Below are positions 1-5,568 of a stretch of 8,888 bases of DNA, in pieces. Both the position numbers and the translations under genes were made by a program. How positions within the stretch are numbered: position 1 is the stretch's first letter; every line of letters starts with the position of its first letter. Origin of the DNA: Candidatus Sulfotelmatobacter sp. (GTDB taxonomy: Bacteria; Acidobacteriota; Terriglobia; Terriglobales; Acidobacteriaceae); the NCBI GenBank assembly GCA_030044775.1, contig JASICF010000635.1:1-8888 (forward strand), read 5' to 3'. The notes beneath the pieces were generated by a model, which did no database searches, was not told where the DNA came from, and saw only the letters and a program-made list of their open reading frames with translations.

Positions 1-121
1 CGAGATCTTTGCGGATGGTGACCTGCGAGGTCTGGAATTGCCGGGAGAGTTCCGCGACGAGGACGCGACCCTGATCATTCAGGATGTCGAGGATAGCGCG
101 GCGGCGTTCTTCATTGAGCAT
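1..121 (-). CDS. DeoR-family transcriptional regulator, N-terminal fragment
   Basis: The minus strand from 121 reads an open frame of 40 codons that runs off the left edge. It begins MLNEERRRAILDIL and continues with a segment containing VAELSRQF and TSQVTIRKDL. This is the N-terminal winged helix-turn-helix of DeoR-type repressors: an opening MxxEERR..IL, a helix with xVxELSxxFxxS and a recognition helix VTIRkDL. Such proteins usually repress sugar or nucleoside metabolism genes and sense a phosphorylated sugar through a C-terminal domain, which lies outside this window. The ATG at 121-119 is well supported, because an in-frame TGA sits five codons upstream with no other start in between. 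No good Shine-Dalgarno sequence is visible. The gene is divergent from the RiPP-like operon, so it could regulate it, but nothing in the sequence proves that. Confidence 0.85.
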   Translation of the reverse strand, partial: MLNEERRRAILDILNDQGRVLVAELSRQFQTSQVTIRKDL

Positions 122-134
122 TCGAGTGGAAGTC

Positions 135-165
135 GGTCACAAGTTCGCGATCGGAGACCGTGACC
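135..165. repeat. Inverted repeat GGTCAC/GTGACC in the DeoR gene leader
   Basis: GGTCAC (135-140) and GTGACC (160-165) form a perfect 6-bp inverted repeat with a 19-nt spacer, inside the presumed 5' leader of the DeoR-type gene. It could be an autoregulatory operator or chance. On the plus strand it is followed by TTTTG, but the loop is too long for a convincing terminator. Confidence 0.25.
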
Positions 166-183
166 TTTTGTTTCGCATTACTT

Positions 184-211
184 TTTATATCGTTTTCTTT
201 CGTTTGTCCAA
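184..211 (-). promoter_or_regulatory. Candidate sigma70 promoter for the DeoR-type gene
   Basis: On the minus strand TTGGAC (211-206) and TATAAA (189-184) are separated by 16 nt in a locally AT-rich stretch. This would place transcription start near 177 and give a leader of about 55 nt before the ATG at 121. The -10 matches consensus at five of six positions and the -35 is partial. The fit is reasonable but rests on sequence only. Confidence 0.45.
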
Positions 212-329
212 TGGGTTTTGGTGGCCGTTCTCGCGTTGCCGGCCCAACGTCCAATGCAGCTCGTTTTCGGCGCCTTTTTTACGACTAGCCAGAGTGGTGC
301 CTATCCTAATACCTGTGCCCAAACATACA

Positions 330-358
330 TTGAAGTTGACTCGAAATTGTGCGGTAAT
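330..358 (+). promoter_or_regulatory. Weak candidate promoter for the RiPP-like operon
   Basis: TTGAAG (330-335) and GGTAAT (353-358) are spaced by 17 nt, about 60 nt upstream of the precursor ATG at 417. Each hexamer matches consensus at only about four positions. An overlapping TTGACT at 336-341 has no good partner. This is the best promoter candidate I can find between 122 and 416, a region otherwise lacking a credible gene. Confidence 0.25.
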
Positions 359-416
359 TCAATCAACATGTGTGGGACCGCCTCGCTGGGGTCGATGCGG
401 CGTGCGTAAGTTTCTT

Positions 417-596
417 ATGTCTCGACCGGACGAAAATTCGTGCGGGGAAAACGCGACCGAGAGAACGGCCGCTGCCAAGAAACCATATCAGGAGCCTTCG
501 TTTCGCCACGAGCGGGTTTTCGAGACCATGGCGCTCGCATGCGGCAAAATCGATCCCACTAACTTCGAATGCCGGTTCCACCGGAACGCTTCTTAA
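417..596 (+). CDS. Putative RiPP precursor peptide (59 aa) of an rSAM/PqqD/HprK cassette
   Basis: This short frame encodes 59 residues ending one base before the S26 protease gene. Residues 21-29 read KKPYQEPSF, giving a Y24-x-x-P27-x-F29 motif. YxxP is the leader motif that PqqD-like recognition domains bind in lasso peptide and related systems. Residues 31-44 read HERVFETMALACGK. A39-L40-A41 followed by C42 looks like a signal-peptidase A-x-A site, and cutting there would release CGKIDPTNFECRFHRNAS, an 18-residue tail with Cys42 and Cys52. The N-terminal 20 residues are polar and look like spacer. The start at 417 lacks a clear Shine-Dalgarno sequence; an in-frame GTG at 402 is an alternative. 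Placing it as the cassette's substrate is an inference from position, motif and size. The open frame extends well upstream of 417, but that part looks non-coding. Confidence 0.6.
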   Translation: MSRPDENSCGENATERTAAAKKPYQEPSFRHERVFETMALACGKIDPTNFECRFHRNAS

Positions 597-597
597 C

Positions 598-1164
598 GTG
601 CCGGCATCTGCGCCAACCTATTCAAGCCCTCGCGAGACTGCCAGGCTTGATCTTTGCCTTGAGATCCTGCGCCGCAGGACGATTCGGCTGACGGCATGGG
701 GGACGAGCATGTTGCCCTCGATTTGGCCAGGTGACCTTTTGACCATCGAGCCCGCGGAACATGATGAGATTGTTCGCGGGGATATTGTTGTGCTATTGCG
801 GAATCATCGCGTCTTCATTCATCGCGTAATCGAGGTGGGCGATAAAAGTGACGGCTGGATGTGCATTACGCGGGGCGATTCAATGCCGCAGAGCGACGCG
901 CCGGCAACTGTGTCCGATCTGCTGGGGAAGCTGGCTCGTATCAGGCGAGCGAGGCGCAGCTTTGCCCCCAGCCGAAGAATGTCGATGCTCGGCTCTGGGC
1001 TGGCCTGGATATTCGGCCGTTCCGATCAGGTCCGCAATCTCGCGTTAAGAATTCATGCTGTCAGGCTCAGAACGGACTCGTCGGGAAGAGTCGATCTTGC
1101 AGAGGATGCCAACGGCGTGATCTGTCTTCCATACATTTCGCAATCCTCCAGTTCTCACATATGA
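598..1164 (+). CDS. S26-family signal-peptidase-like protease (SipW/Sec11-type, Ser-His)
   Basis: This 188-residue protein resembles S24/S26 serine peptidases. The nucleophile box is GTSMLP with Ser37, followed by WPGD. VRGDIVV and FIHRVIEV follow, with His75 in the place where SipW/Sec11-type enzymes use His instead of the general-base Lys of classical LepB. RGDSMPQSD (92-100) matches the conserved GD....D box. No hydrophobic membrane anchor is evident, so it may act in the cytoplasm or at the membrane surface. The most likely role is maturation of the precursor encoded just upstream. I chose GTG 598 because it lies 1 nt after the precursor stop, which suits coupled translation. The frame stays open back to an ATG at 370, but that stretch would overlap the precursor and does not look like protein. 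The stop overlaps the next start as ATGA. The C-terminal 70 residues are basic and unassigned. Confidence 0.78.
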   Translation: MPASAPTYSSPRETARLDLCLEILRRRTIRLTAWGTSMLPSIWPGDLLTIEPAEHDEIVRGDIVVLLRNHRVFIHRVIEVGDKSDGWMCITRGDSMPQSDAPATVSDLLGKLARIRRARRSFAPSRRMSMLGSGLAWIFGRSDQVRNLALRIHAVRLRTDSSGRVDLAEDANGVICLPYISQSSSSHI

Positions 1165-1979
1165 GCGTTATGCCAACTGCAGTTGCGGCAGAATCGGTGT
1201 CCGTCGAGATCGGCGGGATTGGGCTGGCCCTGCACGTGCAGGATTCCTCGTTTCGTCGCATGGTGGAGAATCGCTATTCAGGCTTTGTAGCAAGTTCTCA
1301 AGCTCCACAGTGCGAGTTCGACATCGAGCTTTACGATGCAGGGGAGCCGGTTCCGGCCGATGACCAATTAGAGGTGAAGCTCGAAGCAGGCGAGTGGTTG
1401 CTGAGGCGCGGGGATTTCCGAGCGCGATGGAATCCGCGAACGATGCGCGGACACATCCGTCAATCATGCAATCCCTACGCCATCGATTCCGTGTTGCGCA
1501 TTGTTCATTCTCTGATTCTTGCCCAGCGAGGTGGTTTTCTCGTCCATGCTGCCAGCGTCATTCGCGGAGGCAAGGCATTTATTTTTTCCGGGGTTTCCGG
1601 TGCGGGGAAGACAACGATCTCCCGTCTTGCGCCTGCGGACGCTGCGTTCCTCAGTGACGAAGTCTCTTATGTGCGGCGGGACGGCAATCAGTATTTTGCC
1701 TGCGGGACGCCGTTCGCCGGAGAACTGGCGCGAGCCGGGGAGAATCAATGCGCGCCGCTCAGCGATCTTTTTTTCCTCGAAAAAGGCCCGCGGAACAGCA
1801 TCGAGCCGATCGCGCCAACGGATGCTATTCAGCGACTCATGCGGAACATCCTGTTTTTCGCCAACGATCCTGAGCTGGTGAAACTGGTTTTTCAATTCGC
1901 GTGCGAGTTTGCAAGTGTGGTTCCGATGCACCGCTTGGTATTCGTTCCCGACGAGAGAGTGTGGGACATTATTTGTTAG
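1161..1979 (+). CDS. HprK-like P-loop kinase of a peptide-modification cassette
   Basis: The 272-residue product has a Walker A loop GVSGAGKTT (144-152, Lys150). It is preceded by FLVHAASV and followed by LSDE (164-167), an acidic Walker-B-like element, and later GTPFAGE. This arrangement is that of the HPr kinase/phosphorylase C-terminal domain (PEP-carboxykinase-like fold) as found in RiPP loci next to PqqD-like proteins. Related kinases phosphorylate some lasso peptides, and an HprK-like gene (ScmC) sits in the SynChlorMet cassette. The first 120 residues have no recognisable domain and may bind the substrate. The ATG at 1161 overlaps the upstream stop by 4 nt; an in-frame ATG at 861 would overlap the protease gene by 300 nt and is rejected. 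The substrate could be the precursor peptide, but its actual activity is unknown. Confidence 0.75.
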   Translation: MSVMPTAVAAESVSVEIGGIGLALHVQDSSFRRMVENRYSGFVASSQAPQCEFDIELYDAGEPVPADDQLEVKLEAGEWLLRRGDFRARWNPRTMRGHIRQSCNPYAIDSVLRIVHSLILAQRGGFLVHAASVIRGGKAFIFSGVSGAGKTTISRLAPADAAFLSDEVSYVRRDGNQYFACGTPFAGELARAGENQCAPLSDLFFLEKGPRNSIEPIAPTDAIQRLMRNILFFANDPELVKLVFQFACEFASVVPMHRLVFVPDERVWDIIC

Positions 1980-1994
1980 CAATCGGGGCCTACG

Positions 1995-2306
1995 ATGGCT
2001 GAAAAGTACATTGCGCGAAGCACTGAAATCGCTGCACGAATGCTGGGCGGCGAAATGATGATAATGTCCGCCCAGGACTCGACTTTCTTTACGCTCAATG
2101 AAGTGGCCACGGTGATCTGGCAGGCTGCGGACGGCTGTACGCCGCTGTCAGAAATTGTCAGGGGCAAGATCTGTCAGGAATTCGAAGTTGACGCGGAACA
2201 GGCGCAACGCGGCGCAGAGCGCTTTGTTGACGAACTGTCGCAGCATGGCATTCTTCTGGTATCAGAGCGACCGCTGATTGACTCCTCCGACCCGGAGATC
2301 TCATGA
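1995..2306 (+). CDS. PqqD-family peptide recognition protein (RRE)
   Basis: This 103-residue protein matches the PqqD fold. It has an N-terminal strand segment around residues 5-40 (RSTEIAARMLGGE, then FFTLNEVATVIW), followed by a winged-helix part. The helical part contains LSEIV and AQRGAERFVDELSQHGIL, the usual ending in which the last helix leads to a short hydrophobic strand. PqqD-like proteins, also called RiPP recognition elements, bind the leader of a precursor and present it to the modifying enzyme. Here the partners would be the 59-residue peptide and the radical SAM enzyme. It follows the kinase by 15 nt, and its TGA overlaps the radical SAM start as ATGA. A GGGG tract (1986-1989) is the only ribosome-binding-like element. 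The last 10 residues are acidic and probably disordered. Confidence 0.85.
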   Translation: MAEKYIARSTEIAARMLGGEMMIMSAQDSTFFTLNEVATVIWQAADGCTPLSEIVRGKICQEFEVDAEQAQRGAERFVDELSQHGILLVSERPLIDSSDPEIS

Positions 2307-3529
2307 CTTTGATGGCCGAGATGAATCAGAAGGCTCTGAATCTCGGCATACCGCTCAGCGTTCACCTCGATCTCACCTACCGCTGCAACGAGCAATGCGT
2401 GCATTGCTACCTGGATCACGACGACCACGGCGAGATGACCACGGACGAAATTTTTGGCGTGCTCGATCAGCTAGCCGCCGCGGGAGTTTTTTTTCTTTCT
2501 CTCAGCGGCGGAGAAGTCTTGCTGCGCCGGGATTTTTTTTCGATTGTCGAACATGCGCGGAAACTGCTGTTCAATGTCAAAGTGAAAACCAACGCTACGA
2601 TGATCCGGGAGAAAGAAGCCGCGAGGCTTCGCCAGTTGGGCGTCGAGCAGATACAGATCAGCGTCTACTCCCATCGCGCGCAGGTTCATGATGCCATCAC
2701 GAAACTGCCGGGCTCCCTCGACCGCACCCTCCGCGCGATTCGATTCTTAAAATCGCAGGGCCTCAAGGTCAGCATCTCCAATGTTCTCATGTCGGGCAAT
2801 TTTGCCGATCAGCAAGGGGTAATCGAGTTAGCCAAAGAACTCGGAGTCGCCTACACACTCGATCCGACAATTACGCCGAAGATGGACGGCGACACTTCGA
2901 TTCTCGGTTTGCGCATCGCGAACTCGGAACTGAAGCAGATTTTTCAGAATGAGGAACTGGTGGGCGATGTCGCCGAGTTCTGCGCGCCGCCGCCTCCGCC
3001 GGGCGAAGATGTGATGAATGGATTTCCCTGCAGCGCCGGTCACACGTCCTGCTATATCTCTCCCTATGGCGACGTTTTTCCGTGCGTGCAGTTTCCACTT
3101 CCCAGCGGCAACGTACGCCGGCAGAGATTTCTTGAGGTCTGGCGCCACTCACCGCAGCTAAACGATGTCCGTTCGATTCGCGCCCGCGATTTGCCGACCT
3201 GTTCGACCTGCAGCCATGTCGGAACTTGCACGCGATGTCCGGGTTTGGCCTACATGGAAGGAAACATGCGCGGCCCGTCGACGGCGGATTGCGAAAAATC
3301 GTTTCAGAGGACAGGAATCCCATCGGCAAACATGCTGAAAAAGGCGTGGTCCGGTTTGGCAGGCCCTTTGATTCAGATTCAGGGCTTGGCAAATTCCGCG
3401 CAGATTCCGTCGGTTTCGCAGGAAGCGAATCAGCTAACTGCTGAAAAATCTGCCTTGCGGAGCAACGCGGAATTTCTCCCGATATCCGGCGCAAACAAGC
3501 AAAGTGGCCGAATCGTGGAAGCCCTTTAG
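2303..3529 (+). CDS. Radical SAM/SPASM peptide-modifying enzyme
   Basis: The 408-residue product has the radical SAM cluster motif CNEQCVHC (Cys28, Cys32, Cys35) after DLTYR. LSGGEVLLR follows, the GGE motif that contacts SAM. The SPASM region holds Cys243, Cys250, Gly256-x4-Cys261, Cys300, Cys303, Cys309, Cys312 and Cys330, enough to bind auxiliary 4Fe-4S clusters. Enzymes of this architecture modify peptides (AlbA, PqqE, MftC types), making thioether, C-C or other crosslinks or decarboxylating a residue. The likely substrate is the precursor at 417-596, presented by the PqqD-like partner. A tail of about 75 residues after Cys330 has no motif I recognise. The ATG at 2303 overlaps the preceding stop; ATGs at codons 4 and 7 are alternatives. 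Two runs of eight T (2487-2494 and 2533-2540) encode Phe-Phe pairs and leave the frame intact. Confidence 0.9.
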   Translation: MTLMAEMNQKALNLGIPLSVHLDLTYRCNEQCVHCYLDHDDHGEMTTDEIFGVLDQLAAAGVFFLSLSGGEVLLRRDFFSIVEHARKLLFNVKVKTNATMIREKEAARLRQLGVEQIQISVYSHRAQVHDAITKLPGSLDRTLRAIRFLKSQGLKVSISNVLMSGNFADQQGVIELAKELGVAYTLDPTITPKMDGDTSILGLRIANSELKQIFQNEELVGDVAEFCAPPPPPGEDVMNGFPCSAGHTSCYISPYGDVFPCVQFPLPSGNVRRQRFLEVWRHSPQLNDVRSIRARDLPTCSTCSHVGTCTRCPGLAYMEGNMRGPSTADCEKSFQRTGIPSANMLKKAWSGLAGPLIQIQGLANSAQIPSVSQEANQLTAEKSALRSNAEFLPISGANKQSGRIVEAL

Positions 3530-3565
3530 ATCCAGCGATTTCAGGCACGCGAGTAACCATTCCAT

Positions 3566-3580
3566 GAATCCGATGGATTC
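3566..3580. other. Small hairpin downstream of the radical SAM gene
   Basis: GAATCC (3566-3571) and GGATTC (3575-3580) form a 6-bp stem with a 3-nt loop, 36 nt after the radical SAM stop codon. No T-tract follows, so it is not a clear intrinsic terminator. It might be an RNA-end stabiliser or chance. Confidence 0.25.
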
Positions 3581-3664
3581 TGCTAAGTTACGAAAGTCAG
3601 GTGTGATCTTTGCGGCGCGTGAGGGAACATAAGAATTGACTAATCTGGCAGTAGACTGCGTTAA

Positions 3665-3669
3665 AGGAG
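3665..3669 (+). promoter_or_regulatory. Strong Shine-Dalgarno sequence (AGGAG) fixing the start at 3677
   Basis: AGGAG lies 7 nt before the ATG at 3677, within TTAAAGGAGACATACC. It is the best ribosome binding site in the rightward half of the window, and it agrees with the signal peptide beginning exactly at this codon. Confidence 0.75.
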
Positions 3670-3676
3670 ACATACC

Positions 3677-5527
3677 ATGCGGGCGCGAGCATTCTATTCA
3701 CTGGTTGCGGCAGGTCTTTTCCTGCTTGCAATGCCGCTTTTTGGCCAAGCGCGCGAAGACGCCTCACCCTCGGACGCCAGCGAGAAGCCGGCCCACCTAG
3801 GGTACCCTCATGGCTGGAGCTCCCAGCACCTCCTGATGCCCGGCGGAGCTGACGATGTCCAGAACGCAGGGGATCGCGATCCGCGTTACGTCTACAACTG
3901 GGTGATGCGGCAAGTCGCCATCCAGAGGTTTCGCCATCCATTGAACTCCCGGATGAAACCCCGAAAGACGCATATCGATTGGGCGGTTTCCCTCGAAAAA
4001 GGCTATGTGCCGCAGAATCAGTTCCCCGTGAAGTATCAGTTCGATGTGACGGCCGAAAACTGCACGTCCGATTTCCTTCTTTTGGGGCTGACAACGACCG
4101 GGGCTGCGCAAGGCAATATCGTCGGCATCAACAACCTCTATACTTCGGCCAGTCCCGCATGCAACAACGGATCACCCTGGGTGGCTTTCGCGTATAACGC
4201 CACCACCGAAGGAGGCCAAATCACGACTTCGCCGGAACTTTCGGAGAATGGAACCGAAGTAGCGTTCGTGGAAAGTGTCGCCTCGGGAAGCAAGATGGGT
4301 TCGTATTTCCATGTGCTCGTTTTGCCGAATCCGATTCCGGCGCCGCCCACACAGGATGGAACAGTCCTGTCTCCTTTGACCCCGACGACATGTACGACGC
4401 CAACGACGGCCGGCTGTGAAACGACATTGACCATACAGACGGCAAAGGGCGATTCGAATTCCTCGCCCTGGATCGACTACAACAATGATACGGCTTACGT
4501 CGGCGGAGACAGCGGTGTGCTTTACAAAATCACTCCGGTATTCGGAGGGGGGGCACCGGCTCTGGTGAGTGATCCCACGAATTGGCCGGTTACGGTTTCG
4601 ACCAATACGCACAATACGATCCTTACCGCCCCGGTGGTCGATGACACGGCCGGGCTCATCTTCCTTGGGGACGGTGACGGATACCTGTACTCCGTCAAGT
4701 TGACAAGCCCGGGCAAGACCTTTGTGGCACAAGATAAAGTCGGCTGGGTGTACGACGGAACCACTGACGGAAGCGGCGATGCAGGCACGGGCATCGTGGA
4801 CCCGCCCATTGCGGTAACCGATCCCGCCAATCCCACGACTGATCAGGTATTCGCATTTACCGGATGTAGTGAAGTGCAGGGCATTGGCGGGGCCGTGACT
4901 CAGCTTCCCGCGACCTTCGCGACCGGCTCTGCCACCACCAGTAACACGGTGAACCTGGGATCCGCTAGCGGGGATGGTGATTGCACCGGCCTCAACGTCC
5001 ATGCCGGAGCCTTCGACAATGAGTTCTGGCTCACCGGATCTACCTCTGGGCATCTCATGGCGTGTGGATTTACAAATGATGGCGGCACGCCGGCGGCGCC
5101 AGTCATGTATTTTTTCCCTTTTGCCAGCAACGAACTTACGAGCACGGGATCGAGCTCATTTACGATCAACGCGACAAAAGGCGAAGAATGTTCGCCGCTG
5201 ACTGAGTTCTACAACGGAACCTCCGACATGTTGTTCTTTGGTCAGGGCGATACCACCAACGCGTTTGTGGAGAGTTCGACCATCAGCAGCAGCGGGCTGA
5301 CCACGCCCAACTGCACTGGCACGCCGACCTCCACCTGCGTGACCTCTACAGACGCCCTGGGAGGGACCAGCGGCATCGTGATCGACAACCAGTTGTCAAA
5401 CGGCGGCACGAATATTTACTTCACGACGCTGGCGCCAGGTTCGGTCAACGGGCAGAAGTGCAATGTCACTGGCGGAACGGCGAATCCTTACTGCGCGGTG
5501 AAGCTGACCCAATCCGGACTGCAATAA
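3677..5527 (+). CDS. Exported beta-propeller-like protein of unknown function
   Basis: The 616-residue product starts with a clear Sec signal peptide: MRAR, a hydrophobic core to about residue 20, and a probable cut after FGQA near residue 25. The mature part is rich in Thr, Ser, Gly and Asn. It shows loosely repeated units of the form (S/A)P-x-V/I-D-x(3-5)-hydrophobic-G-D-x-G-x-LY, for example from Ser263 (SPWIDYNNDTAYVGG) and from Ala318 (APVVDDTAGLIFLGDGDG). These look like blades of a PQQ-type or related propeller. Several Cys residues are compatible with disulfides outside the cytoplasm. I recognise no catalytic residues. It lies 147 nt after the radical SAM gene on the same strand, so read-through from that operon is possible, but a separate promoter is equally possible. 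A structural or carbohydrate-binding role would be guesswork. The next gene converges, leaving 41 nt without an obvious terminator. Confidence 0.8.
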   Translation: MRARAFYSLVAAGLFLLAMPLFGQAREDASPSDASEKPAHLGYPHGWSSQHLLMPGGADDVQNAGDRDPRYVYNWVMRQVAIQRFRHPLNSRMKPRKTHIDWAVSLEKGYVPQNQFPVKYQFDVTAENCTSDFLLLGLTTTGAAQGNIVGINNLYTSASPACNNGSPWVAFAYNATTEGGQITTSPELSENGTEVAFVESVASGSKMGSYFHVLVLPNPIPAPPTQDGTVLSPLTPTTCTTPTTAGCETTLTIQTAKGDSNSSPWIDYNNDTAYVGGDSGVLYKITPVFGGGAPALVSDPTNWPVTVSTNTHNTILTAPVVDDTAGLIFLGDGDGYLYSVKLTSPGKTFVAQDKVGWVYDGTTDGSGDAGTGIVDPPIAVTDPANPTTDQVFAFTGCSEVQGIGGAVTQLPATFATGSATTSNTVNLGSASGDGDCTGLNVHAGAFDNEFWLTGSTSGHLMACGFTNDGGTPAAPVMYFFPFASNELTSTGSSSFTINATKGEECSPLTEFYNGTSDMLFFGQGDTTNAFVESSTISSSGLTTPNCTGTPTSTCVTSTDALGGTSGIVIDNQLSNGGTNIYFTTLAPGSVNGQKCNVTGGTANPYCAVKLTQSGLQ

Positions 5528-5568
5528 ACGTTGCAGCGAACGCGGACTGAGTGCGCTTGGCCGTTCCA

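Noticed and set aside
218..409. 63-residue plus-strand ORF with three Cys, possible extra small peptide
   Set aside because: No ribosome binding site, no recognisable motif and intergenic-like composition; it would also overlap the promoter candidate.
84..416. Upstream extension of the frame that encodes the 59-residue peptide (open from 84)
   Set aside because: The part before 417 has no protein-like pattern and would overlap the DeoR start and both promoter candidates. Only the 3' part carries the YxxP and ALACGK motifs.
370..597. Earlier ATG start for the S26 protease
   Set aside because: It would run through the whole precursor gene in another frame and adds 76 residues without any family match. 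GTG 598 sits 1 nt after the precursor stop.
861..1160. Earlier ATG start for the HprK-like gene
   Set aside because: It overlaps 300 nt of the protease gene out of frame; the ATG at 1161 forms a standard ATGA junction.
2871..3560. 229-residue minus-strand ORF opposite the radical SAM gene
   Set aside because: Arg/Ser-rich shadow of a clearly recognisable radical SAM/SPASM gene; no motif of its own.
3636..3665. TTGACT as -35 of a promoter for the exported protein
   Set aside because: No acceptable -10 at 16-18 nt; the implied start of RNA would fall on or after the ribosome binding site.
4172..5053. 293-residue minus-strand ORF opposite the exported protein gene
   Set aside because: The plus strand has a signal peptide, strong ribosome binding site and repeated units; the minus ORF is composition-driven.
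5528..5568. Bidirectional terminator between the convergent genes
   Set aside because: Only short, imperfect pairings and no T-run on either strand.
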